A program made the translations under genes and the position numbers. This document shows positions 1 through 6,797 of a stretch of 46,109 nt of DNA, one piece after another (positions within the stretch are counted from its first letter, which is position 1; each line of letters starts with the position of its first letter). Source of the stretch: a virus; the IMG/VR virus record IMGVR_UViG_3300005511_000015, positions 1 through 46,109 of that record. One strand, given 5' to 3'. The notes under the pieces are model-generated. The model ran no database searches and had not been told where the DNA came from. It saw nothing but the letters and a program-made list of their open reading frames with translations.

Positions 1-110
1 GCCGTTGTGGGCCGCGATGATGTCCGCCTGATCCATGAGACTATGAAGAAGACGACAAAGATCCTTGTCATCATGTCTGTCACGGCGGTAGCGAGGAAAG
101 TCCGGAAGCG
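1..110. repeat. Terminal direct repeat, left copy (contig closure)
   Basis: These 110 bases are identical to the last 110 bases of the window (46000-46109). The repeat lies inside a protein-coding gene that reads through continuously when the two copies are merged. An assembler overlap of a circular or circularly permuted genome is therefore more likely than a physical phage terminus. Confidence 0.95.
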
Positions 111-273
111 CCGCCGTATGGACGGTTTTCTCATGCGCCCATTTGTAGGAAACCATCAGGATGTAAGTATCGCGAACGACATAGACCGCGGAGGCGTTGG
201 GTGGACGCAGGGTCCACGAGGTCATCAGGATGGGCGAAGTTTCGATGTCCAGAAAAAGGAGCTTCGGCCCCAT
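1..273 (-). CDS. DnaQ-like 3'-5' exonuclease, N-terminal part (gene continues across the junction)
   Basis: The 91 codons begin at an ATG whose upstream neighbour's TGA is immediately adjacent. The reading frame continues through position 1 into 45999 and ends at 45517, giving 251 aa in total. The N-terminus KLLFLDIETSPI carries the DxE motif I of DEDD exonucleases (D9, E11). The motif ADIIAAHNGDAFDIKKIN at the join supplies motif II. The enzyme is expected to degrade single DNA strands 3' to 5', as a proofreading or recombination exonuclease. It is the last gene after the lysis cassette on this strand. The fold assignment is strong; the exact role is inferred. Confidence 0.85.
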   Translation of the reverse strand, partial: MGPKLLFLDIETSPILMTSWTLRPPNASAVYVVRDTYILMVSYKWAHEKTVHTAALPDFPRYRRDRHDDKDLCRLLHSLMDQADIIAAHNG

Positions 274-711
274 TCACACCCCGCCTGATTGGACGAAACA
301 CCAGACATGGCCCGACGTATTAACGAATATGACGGCATGACCTGTTGGATTTGCACGGTCCCATTTCAGCTTGTAGGGCGGGATTTCGAACTCAGTGCCG
401 ACCGGGATGTGTGGACGCTTCAGCGGCGCGTCGTCGCGATCGTCCGTGACCTTGCAGTACGCCTTACCATCGCGGGCGTAATAGTCGTCGCACCAGTAAG
501 CGTCAGCCAACCCGCAACACGATACGCTCGGATTATCCGGCTGCATCAGGGAGCCGTACCAGGCGTCGTGGCTGTGGTCTTCATCGTGAGCCCTGACCGG
601 CAGGGCAATAAGCACCAGGCCCACAACAATCAACGGCCAAGCAATCTTGCTCTGCGTGTTCTGGGTAGCGATAAAGCAGCCTAGCACGAAGAGGATAATG
701 CCGAGGATCAT
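274..711 (-). CDS. Secreted or membrane-anchored hypothetical protein
   Basis: A 145-aa protein with two N-terminal hydrophobic stretches (about residues 1-16 and 24-40), ending near LPVRAHDEDHSHD, which resembles a signal peptide cleavage region. A polar domain of about 100 residues follows, with six cysteines (for example SCCGLADAYWCDDYYARDG). It overlaps the preceding gene by TAATG, so it is translationally coupled to the lysis genes. Similar small secreted proteins are common in Rhizobiales genomes and prophages, but no function is recognised. A role in lysis or the envelope is inferred only from position. Confidence 0.65.
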   Translation of the reverse strand: MILGIILFVLGCFIATQNTQSKIAWPLIVVGLVLIALPVRAHDEDHSHDAWYGSLMQPDNPSVSCCGLADAYWCDDYYARDGKAYCKVTDDRDDAPLKRPHIPVGTEFEIPPYKLKWDRANPTGHAVIFVNTSGHVWCFVQSGGV

Positions 712-902
712 TAGGCGTTCTCATATCTATCGAGGTCAGTGCACGGCACGGATTGTCGCGCGATCAGGTCGCCCCAAATGTTGTAGTAGGACTGCATGCA
801 GGTGGGAGGACTTGGCGGGAGAGGTTTAGGTGGAACGTCAGCAGCCAGCGCGATAATGAAGCAGAACGTAATGGCGAGGATGCCGGCGCGGATGTCGATC
901 AA
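711..902 (-). CDS. Small hydrophobic protein of the lysis cassette
   Basis: About 63 aa, with one hydrophobic segment (GILAITFCFIIALAAD) followed by a proline-rich stretch (VPPKPLPPSPP) and a short Cys-containing tail. The preferred start is a TTG at 902 that overlaps the upstream stop as TTGA and has an AGGTGG Shine-Dalgarno about 8 bases before it. The frame stays open to another TTG at 944. A signal segment plus a Pro-rich tail resembles small envelope or spanin-type proteins, but the family is not recognised. Confidence 0.5.
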   Translation of the reverse strand: MIDIRAGILAITFCFIIALAADVPPKPLPPSPPTCMQSYYNIWGDLIARQSVPCTDLDRYENA

Positions 903-1141
903 TGCGGCAACCACCTGTCGAGGCCATATTTGAGGCCCTGCCAAAGGAAGAACATGATGCCTGAGATGATCGAGCCGCCGAGCCAGATGTAAGCGGCTAC
1001 CCGGCTCTTGAACTCCTTCAGATCCTTGACCTCTGCGGCCATATCGTCATGGTTCTTGTTGATGTTCTTCAGCTCGGTCTCGATCGCGCCGAGACGCTCA
1101 TAAATGTCCAGCAAAATGGTAGTTTCTGTCTTGTCGGTCAT
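899..1141 (-). CDS. XhlA-like coiled-coil membrane protein
   Basis: 80 aa. Residues 1-50 form an amphipathic, coiled-coil-like region (IYERLGAIETELKNINKN), followed by one membrane span near the C-terminus (YIWLGGSIISGIMFFLWQ) and a short basic tail. This is the layout of the XhlA/haemolysin family, small membrane proteins that often sit beside holins and endolysins. The ATG overlaps the previous stop (ATGA). An accessory lysis role is inferred. Confidence 0.65.
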   Translation of the reverse strand: MTDKTETTILLDIYERLGAIETELKNINKNHDDMAAEVKDLKEFKSRVAAYIWLGGSIISGIMFFLWQGLKYGLDRWLPH

Positions 1142-1437
1142 CGGAAGGCCGTTACCTGGAGCTTTTCGCCCCCGAACCAGCGATCCTTGAAGGTCACACC
1201 GCTAGTCTTAGCAGCCTTGGCAGCGCAGATAGCTTTCCACGCAGCGTTGCTTTCCTTGATGGCCGCGATGGTTTTGTCGGTATCGTTCTTCGACCAGTAG
1301 ATCGGCTGCGAAACCGAACAAAAAACCCTGTCAGTCGGGACGCTGGAAGCCGTCGTCGTCGCGCAGCTTGTCAGGATTACGGGTGATAGCATCGCGCATA
1401 TCAGCCCGAGCTTTGTTGGCAGTGGAGATCGCGGCAT
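1138..1437 (-). CDS. Rz1-like outer-membrane spanin lipoprotein
   Basis: 99 aa with a basic N-terminus, a hydrophobic core and a lipobox ILTSC (Cys25), which predicts export and lipidation. The stretch CSVSQPIYWSKNDTDKTI is typical of lysis-region lipoproteins of alphaproteobacterial phages. The first third of the gene lies inside the 3' end of the upstream membrane gene in another frame, the embedded Rz/Rz1 arrangement. It probably works with that protein to disrupt the outer membrane. Confidence 0.75.
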   Translation of the reverse strand: MPRSPLPTKLGLICAMLSPVILTSCATTTASSVPTDRVFCSVSQPIYWSKNDTDKTIAAIKESNAAWKAICAAKAAKTSGVTFKDRWFGGEKLQVTAFR

Positions 1438-1573
1438 CGGCTTCCTGAATTCCTTTTAAAGCTGCCTCCGCAGCCCCCGCCGCCATCCACTTCTGCTGAT
1501 CGGCATAACTGATCAGCCAGCGGGCGACGGTGAAGACTGCGGAGATGATCGAGAGAATTGTAGAAGCGGTCAC
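1331..1573 (-). CDS. Rz-like inner-membrane spanin subunit
   Basis: 80 aa with one N-terminal membrane span (residues 3-22, STILSIISAVFTVARWLI) and a helical, charged periplasmic tail rich in Ala, Asp and Lys. It starts with GTG overlapping the holin stop (GTGA). Its last 107 bases also encode the start of the lipoprotein gene, as expected for an i-spanin/o-spanin pair. No sequence signature proves the function; position and topology support it. Confidence 0.65.
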   Translation of the reverse strand: MTASTILSIISAVFTVARWLISYADQQKWMAAGAAEAALKGIQEADAAISTANKARADMRDAITRNPDKLRDDDGFQRPD

Positions 1574-1740
1574 GCAGCGGGTTTCTTGGACACGAAGGAC
1601 CAGACAGCCACGAAGATCGTGCCGAGGCCGCCGAGGATCGCGTCAACAAAAGCGCCGTCAACGACGCCCTTGGTCGTGAAGTACCCGCCGATAGCAGCGA
1701 GGATGGTGCGGACTACGCCCCAGACTTGATCACCAGTCAT
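1570..1740 (-). CDS. Putative holin (Pam3-gp28-like)
   Basis: 56 aa (MTGDQVWGVVRTILAAIGGY and so on) with two hydrophobic segments separated by a short polar turn and ending in SKKPAA. The size, two-span layout and motif match the small putative holins of alphaproteobacterial phages known as the Pam3-gp28 family. A strong ribosome site (AAGGAG) lies 5 bases before the ATG. Holins permeabilise the inner membrane and would release or activate the endolysin encoded just upstream. Confidence 0.75.
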   Translation of the reverse strand: MTGDQVWGVVRTILAAIGGYFTTKGVVDGAFVDAILGGLGTIFVAVWSFVSKKPAA

Positions 1741-1749
1741 TTTGTCTCC

Positions 1750-2067
1750 TTAGGGGTTCATGGCGTCGATTGCGCCGAGCTTGTCGTTGATCGCCTGCGC
1801 ATGAGCGACGGCATCAGCCAGCGCAGCTTCCTGCTCCGGGGTCATGCCGGCGGCCGGGACAGCAGCGAGCTTGTCCATCAGCGCCTGGATGTCGGCTTTC
1901 ACGGCGTCGATCTTTGCGTCGGTAGCGTCTTGGGCGGCCTTGAGGTCTTCGAAGGACATTGAGAACGTCTCCAGTTTTTCGAGGATGATGCCGAGCTGTT
2001 CCTCGATCCGACAAAAGCGCTCGGCGGTGTCCTTGTCGGGGTAGTGGAAATGTTGAATGTGGATCAT
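1750..2067 (-). CDS. Coiled-coil hypothetical protein
   Basis: 105 aa, strongly helical and acidic, with heptad-like spacing over residues 20-75 (EDLKAAQDATDAKIDAVKAD). The C-terminal segment (TPEQEAALADAVAHAQAIN) is seen in many phage hypothetical proteins near lysis or tail genes. The ATG overlaps the endolysin stop (ATGA). No function is known; oligomerisation through the coil is likely. Confidence 0.75.
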   Translation of the reverse strand: MIHIQHFHYPDKDTAERFCRIEEQLGIILEKLETFSMSFEDLKAAQDATDAKIDAVKADIQALMDKLAAVPAAGMTPEQEAALADAVAHAQAINDKLGAIDAMNP

Positions 2068-2564
2068 CCGTTGATCCCTTCGATGCAGAGCCTGCGCTCG
2101 GCTGCGCGGCGGTTGGTCAGGCCCTTCACGACCCGCCCCTGAGCCCTGTTCCAGTTCATCAGGGCATCGCAGGCGGCTCGCGTGTTACCCGCATTGAGAA
2201 GCTTGAATGCCGTCGATCGGCAGGCCCCGGCACTTCCGACGTTGTAAGCAAACGAGATGAAGGCAGCGCGCGTCTTCTCGGAGATCGGGACTCGGATGCA
2301 AGGCGCGATTTCCGCTGCATATCGTGGCAGCTTCTTCGCCAGCATCTCGTCGCACTGCTGCTTGGTGAAACGCTGCCCGAGCTTTACGCCCTCGGTCTCG
2401 CCGTAGCAGGCTGTGACCGGACGGCCCGTGCCGATCTTGTCCACCTTGGCGGTGAGCCAGAGACCTTCCCAAGGCTGGATGAACGCGCAGGCGAGAGCGA
2501 TAACCGCCGCGCTCCCAGCTAAAGCCTTTTTCGCAGCCGAAGTGACCTTTGGCTGATCAGCCAT
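2064..2564 (-). CDS. Endolysin, GH24 lysozyme with signal-anchor N-terminus
   Basis: A muramidase cleaving peptidoglycan glycan strands. In the 166-aa form a hydrophobic segment (about residues 15-30, ALAGSAAVIALACAFI) runs directly into the catalytic region PWEGLWLTAKVD...VTACYGET. The general acid is Glu33, with Asp42 and Thr51 as the likely partners. An uncleaved hydrophobic N-terminus with an internal Cys is typical of SAR endolysins held in the membrane until lysis. Two ATGs compete (2570 and 2564). The GGAG motif is only 3 bases from the first and 9 from the second, so 2564 is preferred. Confidence 0.9.
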   Translation of the reverse strand: MADQPKVTSAAKKALAGSAAVIALACAFIQPWEGLWLTAKVDKIGTGRPVTACYGETEGVKLGQRFTKQQCDEMLAKKLPRYAAEIAPCIRVPISEKTRAAFISFAYNVGSAGACRSTAFKLLNAGNTRAACDALMNWNRAQGRVVKGLTNRRAAERRLCIEGING

Positions 2565-2582
2565 CGACATTTCTCCAATAAT

Positions 2583-2610
2583 TTGAATCAGTTACTCAAC
2601 CGCAGATATT
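2583..2610 (+). promoter_or_regulatory. Candidate promoter for the plus-strand methyltransferase moron
   Basis: TTGAAT and GATATT are separated by 16 bases, about 60 bases before a short ORF and 137 bases before the methyltransferase start. Each hexamer matches 4 of 6 consensus positions. A gene on the strand opposite to all its neighbours needs its own promoter, but the match is modest. Confidence 0.3.
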
Positions 2611-2670
2611 GCAGTGCAAAGCTGCGATCTGGCGTTGCTCGCCAGTAAGTTGTGGTGGTAGGTTCGCGCC

Positions 2671-2736
2671 ATGAAGACGAAGAAACCTCAAGTCGCTAAC
2701 AGCAGCGTCACCGCTCAATTCGGGAACAACCAGTGA
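2671..2736 (+). CDS. Possible 21-codon leader peptide before the methyltransferase
   Basis: A short ORF (begins MKTKKPQVANSS) ends 10 bases before the methyltransferase ATG. The GGAG ribosome site of that gene overlaps its end. It could be a leader peptide coupling translation or a fortuitous ORF. Nothing in it is recognisable. Confidence 0.3.
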   Translation: MKTKKPQVANSSVTAQFGNNQ

Positions 2737-2746
2737 GGAGCCAAGG

Positions 2747-3361
2747 ATGCTTGACCGGCTACTTCGGATTCTTCCGTCCGCGACCATCAAGGGATACGAA
2801 CACCCTGAACTTGTGGAGGTGGTCTTCCAAAAGACCGTAGCGTTTCAACCAGTCCAGAAGTGGAGCGAACTTGCGGATGCTGGCACCGTCCTAGATTTCG
2901 GCGGCGCATGCGGCTTGCATTACAAGATGGCGCAGTCACCAACCGTCCGCTGGGCAGTGGTAGAGACGCCCGCCATGGTACGGCGAGCCAAGGAGCTTAC
3001 CACTGACAAACTTAAGTTCTTCTCCAGCATCAGGGACGCCGCCGACTGGCTCGGTGACATAGACGCGATGCACTCAAACGGCGCCCTGCAGTATACAGAC
3101 GACCCGGAAGCGACTTTGAAGGATCTATGCTCGTTGGGTGCCCGCGCGATGCACTGGAAACGCATGCGTCTATCAGACAAGACTGATCGAAAGGTTCAGA
3201 AGTCCCGCCTGATTGACAATGGCCCCGGCAAGATCACCGGAATGAAGGACAAAACTGTCAAATACCGCGAAACGACAATCCCGGAAGAGATATTCATCAG
3301 CCACCATTTCGACTATCGTCTCGATGATCGCGGATCGGACTGGTTTCGATTTGTCAGATAA
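2747..3361 (+). CDS. SAM-dependent methyltransferase, TIGR04325 family
   Basis: 204 aa. VLDFGGACGLHYKM (around residue 48) is the glycine-rich SAM-binding motif I. The C-terminal YRETTIPEEIFI is typical of TIGR04325 methyltransferases, found in bacterial surface-polysaccharide clusters. It is preceded by GGAG 8 bases upstream. The gene stands alone on the plus strand between endolysin and tail-fibre genes and overlaps the convergent fibre gene by 8 bases. That is a classic moron position, so it may alter the host surface in lysogens. The role is inferred. Confidence 0.75.
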   Translation: MLDRLLRILPSATIKGYEHPELVEVVFQKTVAFQPVQKWSELADAGTVLDFGGACGLHYKMAQSPTVRWAVVETPAMVRRAKELTTDKLKFFSSIRDAADWLGDIDAMHSNGALQYTDDPEATLKDLCSLGARAMHWKRMRLSDKTDRKVQKSRLIDNGPGKITGMKDKTVKYRETTIPEEIFISHHFDYRLDDRGSDWFRFVR

Positions 3362-4346
3362 TGCGGATGATGTAATTGCAGACAATTGTTGGCTGCACGA
3401 CAGGAGTCATACTACCACCCGTGTTATTTGATGTGAATGTGCCAGTTGCTTGAAGGTTGTTCAGAACCGAAATGCTATCAACGCTGTTCCACGCTCTGAA
3501 TATGTTCGACCCGGAAGTCGAGCTGAACAGAGTTGTCGTCGTGCCCTTTACGATCCCGACATCGCCTCCTGTAACCGTTCCCGTCGAGGTAATGCCGGCC
3601 GGCAATTGACCGAGGGTAAGCGAAAGGGCTTGTGTGTTCGAAGCAGAGCCCATTGTCGCCCCGTCTACACCGCCGACACCAGAGGTAAGGCGCGTAGCGG
3701 TCCCCTCCTTCATGGCCGAGACCCGACCAGTCTTATCGGGGACATTGAAGGTAGTGCTGCCGTCGCCGCTGCCGTAAGTCGTTCCCCATCGTGCAAAGGC
3801 GGCAGAGTATGTAGTACGGCTGATCGCTTGACCTGCCGGGAAGATGAATGAGCTGTTCGGGGCTACCGTGTCCCAATAATCCAACCCCCCGAGTAGCGGA
3901 ACGTTGTAAGGATTGCCATACAGTCCGTGGAGATACCAAACGGCGTCGGAATTATTATAGAGCGCCGTATATGGCGTTCCCTGGATTAGCGTACCGGCCT
4001 GCAACTCAACTGACGGAGCAGCTCGCAGGGGTTTAGCGCCGAGGCCATCCACATTTAGTGTGACCGTCGCGCCGTTCGTCGTATGTGGAGTGAAGGCGAT
4101 GATCATCTTGTCCATGTGGGCAAGCGTGTCAAAGATCTGATAGCTCGTTACGGTATAGGCTGTGGAGGTGCCGCCTGTTGCAATGGCACCAGAGATGTCA
4201 TCTCGAAAGCCCGCCGCTGATGCCATCATGGCCCGCGCAGAGTCATTAACAGCGCTGGGTGCCATTCCTTCGGCCCAGTTGACATTGGAGTCAGCCGTAG
4301 CGTTGCTGGCCGCGGTGCGCGACCAGAGGTAATGCAAAAGTCCCAT
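3354..4346 (-). CDS. Tail fibre protein with phage tail collar domain
   Basis: 330 aa. The middle segment (about residues 165-215) contains FPAGQAISRTTYSAAFARWG and GSGDGSTTFNVPDKTGRV, the signature of the phage tail collar domain. Ser/Thr/Gly-rich, beta-type sequence follows to the C-terminus, ending VVQPTIVCNYIIRII. It is a distal tail component, probably trimeric and receptor-contacting. Its N-terminus MGLLHYLWSR resembles the MGLLDS start of two nearby virion genes. It converges with the methyltransferase moron. Confidence 0.85.
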   Translation of the reverse strand: MGLLHYLWSRTAASNATADSNVNWAEGMAPSAVNDSARAMMASAAGFRDDISGAIATGGTSTAYTVTSYQIFDTLAHMDKMIIAFTPHTTNGATVTLNVDGLGAKPLRAAPSVELQAGTLIQGTPYTALYNNSDAVWYLHGLYGNPYNVPLLGGLDYWDTVAPNSSFIFPAGQAISRTTYSAAFARWGTTYGSGDGSTTFNVPDKTGRVSAMKEGTATRLTSGVGGVDGATMGSASNTQALSLTLGQLPAGITSTGTVTGGDVGIVKGTTTTLFSSTSGSNIFRAWNSVDSISVLNNLQATGTFTSNNTGGSMTPVVQPTIVCNYIIRII

Positions 4347-4351
4347 TCAGA

Positions 4352-5113
4352 TTATCCTCGGGGAGAGAAGACAGGAGCCTTGAAGGCGGCTCGCAATTTG
4401 GTGAGATCCTGAGCCCGTTTAGGCGCGAAGTAGATCGGCTGGGCCTGTGGGGGCTGCATTTGAGAGAAGATGTCTCCGCCGCCACCGCCACCTTGAGCCT
4501 CGGCCTGTTGTGGTGCTGGCTGCTGCGGGAAGACAGGAGGCGCCAACAGCCCTGCAGAAGGTGGGGCCAGAAGGCCGCTAGGAGCCGCTGCGGGAGTCGC
4601 TGGTGCGGGTTGTGGTTGCCCGCCCCCATACGCGACCAAGGCCCTCTGAGCGTATTGCGTGCGCTGTGGATGACTCCCAGGCACGTTCCAGTCTTTGGGC
4701 CGCTCGAAGGCCAGCATTGCCCTTGTGGCTTCCTCGGGATTTTGAGCGGCCAACAGCTTGTCATAAGCTGCCTTTTCCGGCCCCTTCAATTCCGAATGCA
4801 GGAACTCAAGCTGCGTGTTAAGATCGGTGTACGGGACGCCCTTCGAGGCCGCGTAATCCTTCAGTGCCTGCGCCCGTGTACTATTCCACTGCGCAATGCC
4901 GATGCTGTCGCTGCCGTCTCGCCCGTCACCAGGGTTTCTGGTATTGGTATTCAGCCCCTGGCCGGACTCGCCCTGAAGATTGCCGACGATACCCGCGGCC
5001 TGAACCGGAGACAGCCCTTGGCTGACAAAGTAGTTGAAGGCGATTTGAGCGTTGTCTTGCGGGGCTGGCTGTTCGGCCTGCCCGCCGCCAAGAATGGAGT
5101 CTAGCAAGCCCAT
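4352..5113 (-). CDS. Virion-associated tail lysozyme
   Basis: 253 aa. Residues 25-165 show the phage tail lysozyme fold: AAGIVGNLQGESGQGLNT with a likely catalytic Glu, then DSIGIAQWNSTR. It probably cuts peptidoglycan locally during DNA entry. The C-terminal third is Pro/Gln/Gly-rich linker, ending in a basic tail. The N-terminus MGLLDSILGGG matches that of the internal protein at 6794-8068, which suggests a shared incorporation signal. Confidence 0.8.
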   Translation of the reverse strand: MGLLDSILGGGQAEQPAPQDNAQIAFNYFVSQGLSPVQAAGIVGNLQGESGQGLNTNTRNPGDGRDGSDSIGIAQWNSTRAQALKDYAASKGVPYTDLNTQLEFLHSELKGPEKAAYDKLLAAQNPEEATRAMLAFERPKDWNVPGSHPQRTQYAQRALVAYGGGQPQPAPATPAAAPSGLLAPPSAGLLAPPVFPQQPAPQQAEAQGGGGGGDIFSQMQPPQAQPIYFAPKRAQDLTKLRAAFKAPVFSPRG

Positions 5114-5288
5114 GTGGTGGATGCTTTTCCAAAGTTTGATCGTTTTCGCGGTATTTGCATCGAATATTTACTGGGAGTGGATGCCAAATCCCTATGTGGT
5201 GTCGGTAGCCGGCTTCGTCGCAGCACTACTGGCGACCGTTGCGCTGAGTAATTTCCTGTTGTGGACGCGCAAGCGCCGCGGGCAGTAA
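5112..5288 (+). CDS. Small two-span membrane protein on the opposite strand
   Basis: 58 aa, beginning MWWMLFQSLIVFAVFASNIY, with two hydrophobic segments and a basic tail (TRKRRGQ). The ORF fills the only 112-base gap between two minus-strand virion genes and overlaps the 3' end of one by 63 bases. The topology looks genuine and no other gene explains the gap, but no ribosome site is obvious. It could be a small moron or superinfection-exclusion protein, or a chance ORF. Confidence 0.5.
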   Translation: MWWMLFQSLIVFAVFASNIYWEWMPNPYVVSVAGFVAALLATVALSNFLLWTRKRRGQ

Positions 5289-6797
5289 TCCCGTCAACAG
5301 AGCCTGAGTTTTCGGGCTCAGCAATCCGGCGACTTCCGGCAACTGCGCAGCTACCTCGGCGGCCAGCGGGGATCGGGAGCGCACCAGAGAATCCAGCGCC
5401 GCCACCTGTCGCTTGGTCGTCAGGCCACCAATCTGGCGGGCAATCGCCGCCGGAATGGCCGCCAGCTTGGCGGGGACGAGGCGGTCCAGCACTTCGGCGG
5501 TATGTTGCATTTTGGTGCCATCCGCCGCCTGCTTGATCGCCGCGATTTCCTCGTTGTTGAAGCCGAGCTTTTTTGCGACCGGAACATTGGTGTTGTTAAC
5601 CGGCCTCGCCAACTGCTTCATCGTTCGCTGCAACGCTTGGCCGTTGGTCCCCGCATCGAGCGCCCCAACTGGGGAATTGGCGTTCAATTCTGCCAGGTTC
5701 ACCTTGCCCTGAATTGTCTGCGACCGCCTGCCGGCGGCGTAGTTGGCGATGGCATCCTTCAATGTCTGGGTATAGCCCGCCGCATCGCCGCTCAGGGTCT
5801 GGGCAGGCGTCAGCGCCGTTTGGCTCTCCTGAAGTGACCCAATAGCCTTGCGCGCGGCCTCGCGCAGCGAAGGATCGGTATTGGTTTTCAGGGACGTGAG
5901 TTCTTTGCGGATAAACTCCACATCGTTGATTTCGACCGGAGGAGCCGGTGGCCTCGGCGGAATCGGCTCCCAGTTCATTTCGGCCTGAAGACGCTGAGCC
6001 GGCGTCATCGTAGAGCTCGGCGGCTTGCCGAGATTTTCCAACCTGTCGGCGGCCTTGAAGACAGCGCCCTGCTCCTCGGGATCAAAGCCCTTCAGGTCAT
6101 TGCGCATCTTCGCCGCAGCGCTTGTCGCCCATTCCGGCTCGACGACCACGTTCATGTCGCGGGCCTGATTGAACCCCCTGCCCCCGCTTTCGACCAGTCC
6201 TTCACCGGTAGGCAGCGCTTTGGCCGCGTTTCGTGCTGCCAGCGCCTGATTGAACTTCTGCGCAACAGACGATGCGCCGACCCCGCCCGCAAGCGCGCCG
6301 GCTACACCTCCGTAGGGCCCAGCAACCTTCTCGCCAATTTCACTGCCTATGGCAGGAGCCGCAACGTTCGTCAGAAGCCTGCCGGCCAGACTTTCTGGGC
6401 CACCCGCCAGCAAGCCGGGGGCGAACTCGGCCCCCTTCTTGAGAAGGCGCCCCGTTTCATACTGTGGCGTGTAGTCGGGCGAGACGATCGGGTCAGTCAC
6501 AGTGGCGCGGATGTCTTGCGAGGTCGGCGCGCTATTCAGTGCCGGGAACGCGTAGCCACCGATCTTTTTAAGCAAGGAAGGATCGACGCCCAGCTTGTCA
6601 CCAGCGAGACCAACACCACGAGACAGCGCAGAGCGGATATCGCCGACGCCGCCCAAACCGCTTATGACGGCACTCCCGAGCCCCGAAGCGATGCTTTTCC
6701 CGGCATCTTCGAGACGAGTTGGCTGGTCAAGAACGAACCCATCAGGAAGGCCCGCGTTAGGCTGATCCAGAACGAAGCCCGGAGGCAACTCGCTCAT
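5226..6797 (-). CDS. Internal virion (ejection-type) protein
   Basis: 523 aa from the ATG at 6797, which overlaps the previous stop as ATGA; a GTG two codons earlier is less likely. The N-terminus has a doubled motif (LPPGFVLDQP, LPDGFVLDQP) seen in large internal virion proteins of short-tailed phages. Small-residue-rich hydrophobic stretches follow (residues 120-185, GLLAGGPESLAGRLL; AGALAGGVGASS), then a helical, charged C-terminal half. This suggests a protein ejected with the DNA that interacts with membranes. No enzymatic motif is visible. Confidence 0.6.
   Translation of the reverse strand: MSELPPGFVLDQPNAGLPDGFVLDQPTRLEDAGKSIASGLGSAVISGLGGVGDIRSALSRGVGLAGDKLGVDPSLLKKIGGYAFPALNSAPTSQDIRATVTDPIVSPDYTPQYETGRLLKKGAEFAPGLLAGGPESLAGRLLTNVAAPAIGSEIGEKVAGPYGGVAGALAGGVGASSVAQKFNQALAARNAAKALPTGEGLVESGGRGFNQARDMNVVVEPEWATSAAAKMRNDLKGFDPEEQGAVFKAADRLENLGKPPSSTMTPAQRLQAEMNWEPIPPRPPAPPVEINDVEFIRKELTSLKTNTDPSLREAARKAIGSLQESQTALTPAQTLSGDAAGYTQTLKDAIANYAAGRRSQTIQGKVNLAELNANSPVGALDAGTNGQALQRTMKQLARPVNNTNVPVAKKLGFNNEEIAAIKQAADGTKMQHTAEVLDRLVPAKLAAIPAAIARQIGGLTTKRQVAALDSLVRSRSPLAAEVAAQLPEVAGLLSPKTQALLTGLLPAALARPQQEITQRNGRQ

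Noticed and set aside
289-684. Plus-strand ORFs opposite the exported protein and lysis genes
   Set aside because: They mirror real minus-strand genes, have no ribosome sites and have atypical composition.
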